DNA from: Arthrobacter sp. ES3-54
GTDB taxonomy: Bacteria; Actinomycetota; Actinomycetes; Actinomycetales; Micrococcaceae
Direction: 5' to 3'
DNA length: 64,000 bases
Assembly: GCF_029504395.1 (NCBI RefSeq)
Contig: NZ_JAQFIF010000001.1
Span: 1-64,000 of the forward strand
The position numbers and the translations under genes are program-made. Under the pieces are notes generated by a model. That model made no database searches. It was not told where the DNA came from and saw only the letters and a list, made by a program, of their open reading frames with translations. Below, piece after piece: positions 27,970 through 36,700 of this stretch. Positions within the stretch are counted from its first letter, which is position 1; each line of letters begins with the position of its first letter.

Positions 27970-29721
27970 ATGAACAGTTTTCCCGGCGGTTCTGCCGTGG
28001 CCGGAGGTGCCCTTGGGCCTGCGGAACGCGAGGCTTCAATCACGGTGCTCAGGGGCAGCACCGCCCCCGGCAAAGAGCTCGACATCCTGATCGTGGGCGG
28101 AGGCATCGTGGGCGCCGGCGCCGCCCTCGACGCCGTCACTCGCGGGCTCAGCGTCGGCATCGTCGAGGCCAATGACTGGGCCGCGGGGACGTCGTCGCGT
28201 TCCTCGAAGCTGATCCACGGTGGCCTCCGTTACCTCGAAATGCTCGACTTCGGCCTGGTCAAAGAGGCACTGCACGAACGCGGCCTCATTCTCTCAGTGC
28301 TGGCACCGCACCTGGCCCGGCCGGTCCCGTTCCTGTACCCGCTCCACAAGCCCTTCCTGGAACGGCCGTACATCGGCGCCGGAATCGCCCTGTACGACGC
28401 GATGTCCATCACCGGCGGGCACAGCCGCGGCGTCCCCTTCCACAAACACCTGACCCGGCGCGGAACCCTGCGCGCCGCCCCTAGCCTCAAGGACGACGCC
28501 TTCGTCGGCTCCATCCGCTACTACGACGGTCAAGTCGACGACGCCAAGTACGTCGCCAACCTCGTGCGGACCGCGGCGCACTACGGCGCCCACGCGGTCA
28601 ACCAGATGTCGGTTGTGGACTTCGTGCGCGAAGGCGAGCGCGTGGTCGGCGCCAAGGTGGTCAACCACGAGGACGGCTCCAGCTTCAAGATCCGGGCCAA
28701 GCAGGTCATCAACGCCACCGGAGTCTGGACCGACGAAACCCAGGCCATGGTGACAGACCGCGGGCAGCTCAAGGTGCGGGCCTCCAAGGGCATCCACCTC
28801 GTGGTGCCCCGCGACCGGATCCAGTCCACGGTGGGGCTGATCCTGCGGACCGAGAAATCCGTCCTGTTCGTGATCCCCTGGGGCAGGCACTGGATCATCG
28901 GAACCACGGATACCGACTGGCACCTCGACAAGGCCCACCCCGCGGCCTCCAGCAAGGACATCGACTACCTGCTGGAGCACGTCAACAAGGTGCTCAAGCG
29001 CCCGCTGACCCGAGAGGACGTCGAAGGCGTCTACGCGGGGCTGCGTCCGCTGCTGGCCGGGGAAAGCGATTCCACCGCGAAGCTCTCCCGCGAACACGTG
29101 GTGGCCCACCCCGTACCGGGTCTCGTGGTGGTGGCTGGCGGGAAATGGACCACCTACCGGGTCATGGCCAAGGATGCCGTCGACGAGGCAACGCGCAGCA
29201 TGGACGAGCGCGTCCCACCCAGCTGCACGGAGTCCGTCCCGCTGCTGGGGGCGAGCGGCTTCAAGGCTGCGTGGAACCAGCGGAACCGTATGGCGGAGGA
29301 GACCGGCGTCCACGTGGCCCGGATCGAACACCTGCTCAACCGCTACGGTGCCATGACGCCTGAGGTGCTGGCTCTCATCGCCGACAGCCCGGAACTGGCC
29401 GAGCCACTGCCGGGCGCGGACGACTATCTGGCCGCCGAAGCCGTTTACGCGGCCACGCACGAGGGCGCCCGCCATGTCCAGGACGTCCTGACCCGCCGCA
29501 CCCGGATTTCGATCGAGGCGTGGGACCGCGGTGTGTCCGCCGCTCCCGTAGTCGCTAAACTAATGGGAGACGTTCTCGGCTGGAGTGATGCGCAGCGCGA
29601 GAGCGAAATCAAGCACTATCTGGCCCGGGTTGATGCCGAGCGCCTGAGCCAGCAGCAGCCGGACGACGAATCCGCCGACGCCGCACGGCTGGGCGTGGAG
29701 GACATCGTGCCCCTGCGCTGA
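27970..29721 (+). CDS. glpD: glycerol-3-phosphate dehydrogenase (aerobic, FAD)
   Basis: A membrane-associated flavoenzyme oxidising glycerol-3-phosphate to dihydroxyacetone phosphate and passing electrons to quinone. The 583-residue protein has the FAD loop ILIVGGGIVGAGAALDAVTRG (about residues 39-59), the conserved GTSSRSSKLIHGGLRYLE, the GTTDTDW substrate region, and the C-terminal DAO_C cap. The length is usual. GGATGGAGGCGTGAC gives a good ribosome site for the ATG at 27970. No glpF or glpK is next to it. An EIIA protein gene follows after 89 bp. Confidence 0.95.
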   Translation: MNSFPGGSAVAGGALGPAEREASITVLRGSTAPGKELDILIVGGGIVGAGAALDAVTRGLSVGIVEANDWAAGTSSRSSKLIHGGLRYLEMLDFGLVKEALHERGLILSVLAPHLARPVPFLYPLHKPFLERPYIGAGIALYDAMSITGGHSRGVPFHKHLTRRGTLRAAPSLKDDAFVGSIRYYDGQVDDAKYVANLVRTAAHYGAHAVNQMSVVDFVREGERVVGAKVVNHEDGSSFKIRAKQVINATGVWTDETQAMVTDRGQLKVRASKGIHLVVPRDRIQSTVGLILRTEKSVLFVIPWGRHWIIGTTDTDWHLDKAHPAASSKDIDYLLEHVNKVLKRPLTREDVEGVYAGLRPLLAGESDSTAKLSREHVVAHPVPGLVVVAGGKWTTYRVMAKDAVDEATRSMDERVPPSCTESVPLLGASGFKAAWNQRNRMAEETGVHVARIEHLLNRYGAMTPEVLALIADSPELAEPLPGADDYLAAEAVYAATHEGARHVQDVLTRRTRISIEAWDRGVSAAPVVAKLMGDVLGWSDAQRESEIKHYLARVDAERLSQQQPDDESADAARLGVEDIVPLR

Positions 29722-29728
29722 GACGCAG

Positions 29729-29780
29729 CGCCGGCCGGCAGTGCAGATTACAACGCTAGTCATTGGACTGCCGGCCGGCG
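29729..29780. other. 13-bp perfect inverted repeat between glpD and the EIIA gene
   Basis: CGCCGGCCGGCAG (29729-29741) and CTGCCGGCCGGCG (29768-29780) flank a 26-bp AT-richer core containing TTACAACGCTAGTCATTGG. It could be a terminator for glpD or paired operators around a promoter core. Confidence 0.6.
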
Positions 29781-29810
29781 TGCACTGACGCCACTTCGAA
29801 GGGACATCTC

Positions 29811-30299
29811 TTGGCGGAACCACTGGACCGGTACGACGCCGAGCTCACCACACCCGAGATGGTGATCCTCGAAATGGATGCCACGGACAAGCTCGACGCC
29901 ACATCCCAGCTCGCGGAACGCATGCACGCGGCTGGACGAATCTCCGATCTGGAGGGATTCCTCAAACAGGTCAACGCCAGGGAGCACCAGCTCGCCACCG
30001 GTCTGCCCGGCGGTGTGGGCCTGCCGCACGCCCGGAGCGAGCTGGTCTCCCAGACCTCCATCGCGGTCGGCATTACGAAGTACGGCAGGGCGCTCGACTT
30101 CGGCGCAGCGGACGGCCCGGCCACTGTGATTCTGCTCATCGCCACCCCGGCGAGTTCATTTTCCGATCACCTCGAAGTGCTCGCTACACTGGCACGCTCA
30201 CTGTCGAAGGAGTCCTTCCGCGAGTCGCTCCGGCGCGCCTACGACGCCGAAGTGATCGCCGAACTCATCAATTCGAGCCTGGTGTTCTTCGACCACTGA
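29811..30299 (+). CDS. PTS EIIA type-2 (fructose/mannitol-like) domain protein
   Basis: A stand-alone 162-residue EIIA domain of the phosphotransferase system. The phosphorylatable histidine lies in GLPHARSELV, and the surrounding SDLEGFLKQVNAREHQLATGL and ATVILLIATPASSFSDHLEVLATLA match the PTS_EIIA_2 fold. No EIIB or EIIC partner is visible, so it may serve a distant permease or act as a regulator. The TTG at 29811 follows GAAGGGA at a good distance. An upstream frame from 29763 runs through the inverted repeat and is unlikely. Confidence 0.87.
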   Translation: MAEPLDRYDAELTTPEMVILEMDATDKLDATSQLAERMHAAGRISDLEGFLKQVNAREHQLATGLPGGVGLPHARSELVSQTSIAVGITKYGRALDFGAADGPATVILLIATPASSFSDHLEVLATLARSLSKESFRESLRRAYDAEVIAELINSSLVFFDH

Positions 30300-30308
30300 G
30301 ATTGCGGC

Positions 30309-30346
30309 AGGTCCCTGCGTGTCGACTCCGTCGCCACGCAGGGACC
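30309..30346 (+). terminator. hairpin after the EIIA gene
   Basis: GGTCCCTGCGTG and CACGCAGGGACC form a 12-bp perfect stem around TCGACTCCGTCGC shortly after the stop. No T run. Confidence 0.7.
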
Positions 30347-30412
30347 CCGCTGCCCCACTCTAGGGGCAGGCCCTTCTTCTGCCCCGTTTCGCTGTTCTAC
30401 ACAGGGACGAAG

Positions 30413-30418
30413 TACGGT
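30413..30418 (+). promoter_or_regulatory. -10 box TACGGT of a leaderless promoter
   Basis: TACGGT plus 6 nt (TAAGAG) then the GTG of the SURF1 gene at 30425. Confidence 0.6.
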
Positions 30419-30424
30419 TAAGAG

Positions 30425-31402
30425 GTGCTGAAAACTGCCCTCAAACCCCGCTGGATCGCAGGACTCGTGTTCGCGATCGCCATTTCCGGGGTCTTTGTGC
30501 TGCTCAGCCAGTGGCAGTTTGGCCGTTCAACGCAGGCGGAAGCCCCGGTCTCCACCACAACGGAGGAGACGCGCCAGCTCACCGCGGTCCTGCAGCCGGG
30601 CGGATTCTTCCCCGGATCGGTGGCCGACCAGATGGTCTCCGCCACCGGCACCTACGATCCCCAAAAGCAGGTCCTGGTCCCGGGCCGGCTCAACGACGGG
30701 GCGAAGGGCTACTGGATCGTTTCCGCCTTCGCGGTCAAGGATGCCCCGGCCCTGTTGGGCGGCGGGGCCACGCCCCAGACCTGGATTCCGGTCGCGCGCG
30801 GCTGGGTGGCGGATCCCGCGGACGCCGTGGCGCCGCCGTCGGGCACCATCGAACTGACCGGACGGCTCTTGCCCTCCGAGTCCCCGCTGCCGAACACCGA
30901 TCCCGGTCCCGGCCGTGCCAGCGCCGTCTCGGTCGCCGAGCTCATCAACGACTGGAACGTCAGCAGCTACCCGGGCTTCGTCGCCGCGAGCACCGAACTG
31001 TCCGGCGGCACCGACGTCGGGCCCTCCGCCGCCGGCGGCGACGTCAAACCGCTCCGGATCGGCCCGCAGCCGCCCGCGCAGCAGCTCAACTGGCTGAACC
31101 TCTTCTATTCCGTGGAATGGGTGGTCTTTGCCGGCTTCGCGTTGTTCATCTGGTGGCGGCTCGTCAAGGACGACTACCGCCGGGACCTCGAAGACGAGTT
31201 CGACGAGGAACAGGGCGGGGACGAGCCCCACGCCGGACACCACACGGCCGAACCCCACACCGCCGAACCTCACACGGCCAAACCCCACACGGCCAAACCC
31301 CACACCGCCGAATCCCATCCAGCCCAACAGCCCACGGCCGAACTGGCCACCGACGCGCATCCCACAGCCCCCCACCCCACAGACCCGAGAGTGCAATCAT
31401 GA
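30425..31402 (+). CDS. SURF1-family cytochrome oxidase biogenesis protein
   Basis: SURF1 proteins assist heme insertion into cytochrome c oxidase at the membrane. The 325-residue protein has an N-terminal helix (WIAGLVFAIAISGVFVLLSQWQF) whose ending SQWQFGR is the family hallmark. An extracytoplasmic domain with ARGWV and a C-terminal helix ending WVVFAGFALFIWWRLVKDDY follow. Beyond it is an unusual tail of about 60 residues made of HTAEP/HTAKP pentapeptide repeats and similar. The stop overlaps the next start (ATGA). Confidence 0.88.
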   Translation: MLKTALKPRWIAGLVFAIAISGVFVLLSQWQFGRSTQAEAPVSTTTEETRQLTAVLQPGGFFPGSVADQMVSATGTYDPQKQVLVPGRLNDGAKGYWIVSAFAVKDAPALLGGGATPQTWIPVARGWVADPADAVAPPSGTIELTGRLLPSESPLPNTDPGPGRASAVSVAELINDWNVSSYPGFVAASTELSGGTDVGPSAAGGDVKPLRIGPQPPAQQLNWLNLFYSVEWVVFAGFALFIWWRLVKDDYRRDLEDEFDEEQGGDEPHAGHHTAEPHTAEPHTAKPHTAKPHTAESHPAQQPTAELATDAHPTAPHPTDPRVQS

Positions 31403-31908
31403 TCGAGCCCAAGCCCGCCATCCAGCCGCAGACAACCAACGGCACGGGGAAGGCCGGCAAGAAGCGCCGCTTTGGCGGCACCGAGGCCCAAATCCGGTCC
31501 GCCCTGAAGTTCTACAAGGTGCTCGCTTACCTGACCGGCACCATGCTGCTGCTGCTCTGCGCCGAACTGATCGCCCGGTACGGCTTCGGGCAGTACCTCT
31601 TCGCCGGCGGCACGAACGCCGTCACCGGCCAGCCGTTCGGCTTCGGATTCGCCGACGCCGAGCCTCCTGGGGTGATCGGGGGCGTCAACCTGTCCATCAC
31701 GGTCCTGATTGTGCACGGCTGGATGTACGTCGTCTACCTGATTTCCAACTTCCGGCTGTGGTCGCTCATGCGCTGGCCGTTCACCAAGCTCGTGGTCATG
31801 GCCCTGGGCGGCGTCGTGCCGTTCCTGTCCTTCTTTGTCGAGAAGAAGTTCCACGCAGAGGTCGAGGCCGAGCTCGCAGCGAACCCGCAGGCTCCGCAGC
31901 GGTACTAA
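31399..31908 (+). CDS. DUF3817 integral membrane protein
   Basis: A 169-residue membrane protein with about three or four helices. FYKVLAYLTGTMLLLLCAELIARYG opens the domain, VNLSITVLIVHGWMYVVYLIS carries the conserved histidine-glycine-tryptophan, and LWSLMRWPFTKLVVMALGGVVPFLSFF closes it, as in DUF3817 proteins. The family often lies beside SURF1 genes in actinobacteria, which suggests a respiratory-membrane role, but the function is unproved. The ATG at 31399 overlaps the SURF1 stop. The first 35 residues are polar and basic. Confidence 0.85.
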   Translation: MIEPKPAIQPQTTNGTGKAGKKRRFGGTEAQIRSALKFYKVLAYLTGTMLLLLCAELIARYGFGQYLFAGGTNAVTGQPFGFGFADAEPPGVIGGVNLSITVLIVHGWMYVVYLISNFRLWSLMRWPFTKLVVMALGGVVPFLSFFVEKKFHAEVEAELAANPQAPQRY

Positions 31909-32061
31909 GCCCCGGCACTAAGCCCGCGGTACCGAACCCAGCGCTTCTGAAGTGGGACACGGCGCCGGCAGCCGCCGTCGGGCGTGTGAGTTCGCTTACC
32001 TCCGCCCGTGATTCGGGACCCACGCCGGCTTCTCAATGTGCGGGCGGGCAGCGGCGCAAAG

Positions 32062-32067
32062 TAGGCT
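32062..32067 (+). promoter_or_regulatory. -10 box TAGGCT of the guaA promoter (leaderless)
   Basis: TAGGCT plus 6 nt (AGTGGG) then the GTG of guaA at 32074. Confidence 0.65.
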
Positions 32068-32073
32068 AGTGGG

Positions 32074-33663
32074 GTGACTACTCCCTCTGCATCCCAGACG
32101 TCCCACAGGCCCGTCCTGGTTGTTGACTACGGTGCCCAGTACGCGCAGCTGATTGCCCGCCGCGTCCGGGAAGCGAATGTGTATTCGGAAGTGGTTCCGC
32201 ATACGTACAGCACCGAGCAGCTGCTGGCCAAGAACCCCGCCGCGATCATCCTCTCGGGCGGCCCTTCGAGCGTCTACGCCGACGGCGCCCCCCGCGTCGG
32301 CGCCGACCTTTTCGAGGCCGGTGTCCCGGTCTTCGGCATCTGCTACGGCTTCCAGGCCATGGCCAACGCCCTCGGCGGCAAGGTGGCCCAGACCGGGCTC
32401 CGTGAATACGGCGCCACCGAGACCACCACCCTGGGCGAGGGCCGCTCCATCCTGGCCGGCATGCCCCAGCACCAGAGCACCTGGATGAGCCACGGCGACT
32501 CCGTCCATGAAGCGCCCGAGGGCTTTGAGGTCCTCGCGACGACGGCGGGCGCCGACGTCGCCGCGTTCGCCAATGAGGACAAGCGCCTCTACGGCGTCCA
32601 GTGGCACCCCGAGGTCAAGCACTCCGCCTACGGCCAGCAGGTCCTGGAAAACTTCCTCTTCAAGGGCGCCGGGCTGGAACCGAACTGGACCACCGGCAAC
32701 ATTCTGGAAGAACAGGTCCAGCGCATCCGCGACCAGATCGGCGACGCCCGGGTCATTTGCGGCCTGTCCGGCGGCGTCGACTCGGCAGTGGCCGCCGCCC
32801 TGGTCCAGCGCGCAGTCGGCGACCAGCTGACCTGCGTCTTCGTTGACCACGGGCTGTTGCGCGAGGGCGAAGCCGAACAGGTCGAACGAGACTTCGTGGC
32901 CGCCACCGGCGTCAAGCTCTACGTCGCCAACGAGCAGGAGCGCTTCCTGAGCGCCCTTGCCGGCGTCAGCGACCCCGAGACCAAGCGCAAGATCATCGGC
33001 CGCGAATTCATCCGCGCCTTCGAGGAAGCCGAACTGGCGATCATCGCCGAGGCAGCGGCGCACGGTGAAAAGATCAAGTTCCTCGTCCAGGGCACCCTGT
33101 ACCCCGACGTCGTCGAATCCGGCGGCGGCGAAGGTGCGGCCAACATCAAGAGCCACCACAACGTGGGCGGTCTCCCCGAGGACCTGCAGTTCGAACTCGT
33201 TGAGCCGCTGCGCGCCCTGTTCAAGGATGAGGTCCGCGCGGTCGGTGCGCAGCTCGGCCTGCCGCAGGAAATCGTCGGACGCCAGCCCTTCCCCGGCCCG
33301 GGCCTCGGCATCCGGATCGTCGGCGATGTCACCCAGGAACGCCTGGACCTGCTCCGCAAGGCTGACGCGATCGCCCGCGCCGAACTGACCGCCGCCGGAC
33401 TGGATGACGAAGTGTGGCAGATGCCCGTGGTGCTGCTGGCGGACGTCCGCAGCGTCGGCGTCCAGGGCGACGGCCGCACCTACGGTCACCCGATTGTCCT
33501 CCGCCCCGTGTCCTCCGAGGACGCCATGACCGCCGACTGGTCGCGGCTGCCCTACGATCTTCTGGCCCGGATTTCCAGCCGGATCACCAACGAGGTGGAC
33601 GGTGTCAACCGCGTGGTGCTGGATGTGACCAGCAAGCCGCCGGGAACCATCGAGTGGGAATAG
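32074..33663 (+). CDS. guaA: GMP synthase (glutamine-hydrolysing)
   Basis: Converts XMP to GMP with ATP and glutamine. In the 529-residue protein the class I glutamine amidotransferase domain has the nucleophile in [12 protein letters not shown] and the triad histidine in GVQWHPEV. The ATP pyrophosphatase PP-loop is [17 protein letters not shown] (about residues 226-242). The C-terminal dimerisation domain ends in KPPGTIEWE, as in all GuaA. The GTG start 32074 directly follows a leaderless -10 box. A strong terminator follows. Confidence 0.97.
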   Translation: MTTPSASQTSHRPVLVVDYGAQYAQLIARRVREANVYSEVVPHTYSTEQLLAKNPAAIILSGGPSSVYADGAPRVGADLFEAGVPVFGICYGFQAMANALGGKVAQTGLREYGATETTTLGEGRSILAGMPQHQSTWMSHGDSVHEAPEGFEVLATTAGADVAAFANEDKRLYGVQWHPEVKHSAYGQQVLENFLFKGAGLEPNWTTGNILEEQVQRIRDQIGDARVICGLSGGVDSAVAAALVQRAVGDQLTCVFVDHGLLREGEAEQVERDFVAATGVKLYVANEQERFLSALAGVSDPETKRKIIGREFIRAFEEAELAIIAEAAAHGEKIKFLVQGTLYPDVVESGGGEGAANIKSHHNVGGLPEDLQFELVEPLRALFKDEVRAVGAQLGLPQEIVGRQPFPGPGLGIRIVGDVTQERLDLLRKADAIARAELTAAGLDDEVWQMPVVLLADVRSVGVQGDGRTYGHPIVLRPVSSEDAMTADWSRLPYDLLARISSRITNEVDGVNRVVLDVTSKPPGTIEWE

Positions 33664-33670
33664 CAATGTG

Positions 33671-33707
33671 AATGGCCGGCCTTTCGAGGCCGGCCATTTC
33701 ATTTTTG
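33671..33707 (+). terminator. rho-independent terminator of guaA
   Basis: AATGGCCGGCCT / AGGCCGGCCATT, a 12-bp perfect stem with a TTCG tetraloop, followed by TCATTTTTG. Confidence 0.95.
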
Positions 33708-33776
33708 TTCCTGATAATTCGAGCTGAATTTCGCACCGCCCAGTGTTGCGGCCCCGCACCTGCGGGTGATTCGGGC

Positions 33777-33782
33777 TACCCT
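33777..33782 (+). promoter_or_regulatory. -10 box TACCCT of a leaderless promoter
   Basis: TACCCT is followed by 7 nt and the ATG at 33790, which supports that start for the large helicase-like gene over the upstream in-frame codon at 33766. Confidence 0.45.
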
Positions 33783-33789
33783 CGAAAGC

Positions 33790-36700
33790 ATGCCGGTATG
33801 GTCCAAGGCGTCCCGCGCCAGCCAGACAACCGCGAGCACACACAACGCGGCCAGGGAAAGCGCGGACGCAACACAGACGAGCGTTGATACGTCGAACGCG
33901 CCAGAGTCGAGCCCGCCACGGTCCGGCACAGAGAAGTCGAGCACAGAAAAGAAGGCAGCAGTGTCAGTTGGTCAAGGCCACCCCGAGGGCTCCGAGGAGT
34001 TCAGGAAATGGCTGTCGGGGCTCAAGCCCGTCACCGGAGCAGATACCATGCTGCGCTTCACCAAGACGCCCGAAGGCTCGATCGACCTCACCCATGCCCA
34101 TCCGTCAGGGCTTGCCCAGCTGATGGCAGGCCGGCGGACCCGGCTCTCCACCCTGATCCGCGACCGCCAGCAGTACGTTGTTGCGGCCAGGGCATCGCGC
34201 AACCTGCGCTCCAAGATCTTCGAACTCGCCAATGACCGTGGCATCGATGCGGGGTATTTCTCCGCCGGTACGGTCGTCTGGACATCCGCCGTCGGGGGCA
34301 AGCCGCAACGGATCTCGGCCCCGGTCATGCTCACCGCCATTTCCCTCACGGTGCGCCCCGGCGAGGACGACTATGAACTGCAACTCACCGAACAGGCGCA
34401 GATCAACCCGGCGCTCGTCCGGCACCTCAAATCAGTCCACGGGATCGTCTTTGACGTCAACGCGGTCACGCGGATGGCGTACAGCACGGCCCGTTATGAC
34501 CCCCAACCCGTTCTGGACCGCCTGGGCACCCTGGTCCAGCCGATCCACGGCGCGGAGATCGAGCACAACTTGCTCGTCTCCACCTTTTCCGACCTCTCCG
34601 GCAACCTCGATGATCCGTGGATCAACCAGAACAACCCCCTTGTCACGGCGCTGGCACGGTCCGGTTCCGGCGAGCGGGTCGAGGTGCCCGTGCTGGCGCC
34701 CGGCCGCTTCCCCAGCACGGATGAGCGCGACCCCGCCGAGGAGCTTTTGCTGCTCGACGCCGACACGGACCAGCAGTATGTCATCGACGCCGTCCGCGCC
34801 GGCGACTCGCTGGTGGTCAGCAGCCCGCCGGGCACCGGCCAGACCCAGACCGTCATCAACACCATCGGCGCCCTCGTGGACGAGGGAAAATCCGTCCTGG
34901 TGGTGGGGGACAGGCGGGCCAGCCTCGCCGAGATCTCCGCACAGCTCGATGGCCTGGGCCTGGATTCCGTGCTCCTGCAGCTGACCGGCAACGCCAACCC
35001 GCTGCAGCTCAAGGGCCAGCTGGTCCGGGCGATCGTCCGCAACGAAAAGTCGCTCCAGCCGCAGCTGAGCAACCTGCACGCCACACTGACCGGGCACCGC
35101 CACGCCCTGATGGAGCATGTCGCCTCCTTGCACAACGTCCGGGCACGCTGGGGTTGTTCGCCGTACGAGGCCATGCAGTCGCTGGCGGAGCTGACGTCCA
35201 TCCAGCCGGCCCCGGCGACGACGGTCCGGCTCAAGCGCAGCGTGCTGGACAACATCCGCGACCGCGAGGAGCTCGCCGGCCGGCTCCGCCGCGCTGCCGA
35301 GCTCGGCAGCTTCAGCCGCGCGTCGACCACCAGCCCCTGGCACGGCGCGCGCCTGCTCACGCGCAAGGAGACGCAGGAAGCGCAGAACGTCGCCCAGTCC
35401 GTGGCAGAGAAACTGCCCTTGCTGCGCGGCCGCATGGACGCCGTGGCGGAACACGCAGAGATCCGGCTCGGCGGGACCTTCGCCGAATGGGGCGAGCAGA
35501 TCGAACTGCTCGTGGCCGTCCGCGAAAGCCTGGACAAGTTCACTCCGGACATCTTTGACCGGCCCGTCCATGATTTGATCTCCGCCACGGCGTCCTCCAG
35601 CTGGCGCAGGGAACGCGGGATCGAGATGCCGTCCATGCAGCGCTCACGCCTGCGCAGGGTAGCCAAGGAGTACGTCCGGCCCGGCGTGCACATCGCGGAC
35701 CTGCACAGTTCCCTGGTCCTCGTGCAGGAGCAGCGCGCCGCCTGGTCCGGCTACGCCACCACGCAGCGGCACCCGGCCGTGCCGTCCGGGCTGGCCGAAA
35801 TCTCGGGCCTGTACCGGGAACTCGCTGCCGAACTGGCCGAACTCGGCCAGGCGGTCAAGCACACCCCCGCGGGCGGTGACCTGGACCGCGCGCCGTACGA
35901 CGAACTCCTGCCCCGGGTGCGGCGGCTCGTCGCCGACACCGCGACCCTGGAAACCCTGCCGGAGCGCACCCTGCTTGTCGAGAGCATGCGCGAGCACGGC
36001 CTCGGCGAGCTCCTCGCCGACCTTGCCGAGCGCGAGGTTCCGGAGCGGTCGGTGACCGCCGAGCTGGAGCTGGCCTGGTGGCAGTCGGCCCTGGAAGCCA
36101 TGATCAGCGGCGATGACTACCTCGCCATGTCCGACGGCGACGCCCTGCGCCAGCTGGAGGCCGAGTACCGTCTCGCCGACAACGCCCACATCGCCAGCGG
36201 CGCTGCCCGGCTGCGATGGAACCTGTCCGAGCGCTGGCGTACGGCAATCGCGGCGTACCCCCGCCAGGCCGAGCTGTTGCGCAGCCTGCTCAAGGACGGC
36301 CGGGTGACCCTGGCAGCCCTGAGCGGCCAGGCGCAGGAGCTGCTGCCCACCCTCGTGCCGGTATGGTCCGTCAGCCCCTACCTCCTGACAGGCCTCCTGC
36401 CGATCGAGCAGACCTTCGATGCCGTCGTGATCCTGGACGCGGAGACGACCTCGCTGCAGGCAGTCCTCCCGGCCATCGCCCGCTCCCGGCAGGTCATCGC
36501 CTTCGGCGACGAACAGATCGCCAGCCCGCGGACCTTTACCGTGGGCGTCGAACGGCTCGCGGCGGGGGAGAGCTCGTACCAAAGCGTTGAGAGCTCGTAC
36601 CAGGCACTTTCCGCCGTGCTTCCCGTCCGGAACCTGAGGACCGTCTACCGTGCGGTCGATGAAGACCTGGTCCGCCAGCTCAGTAAGGGCTATTACAGCG

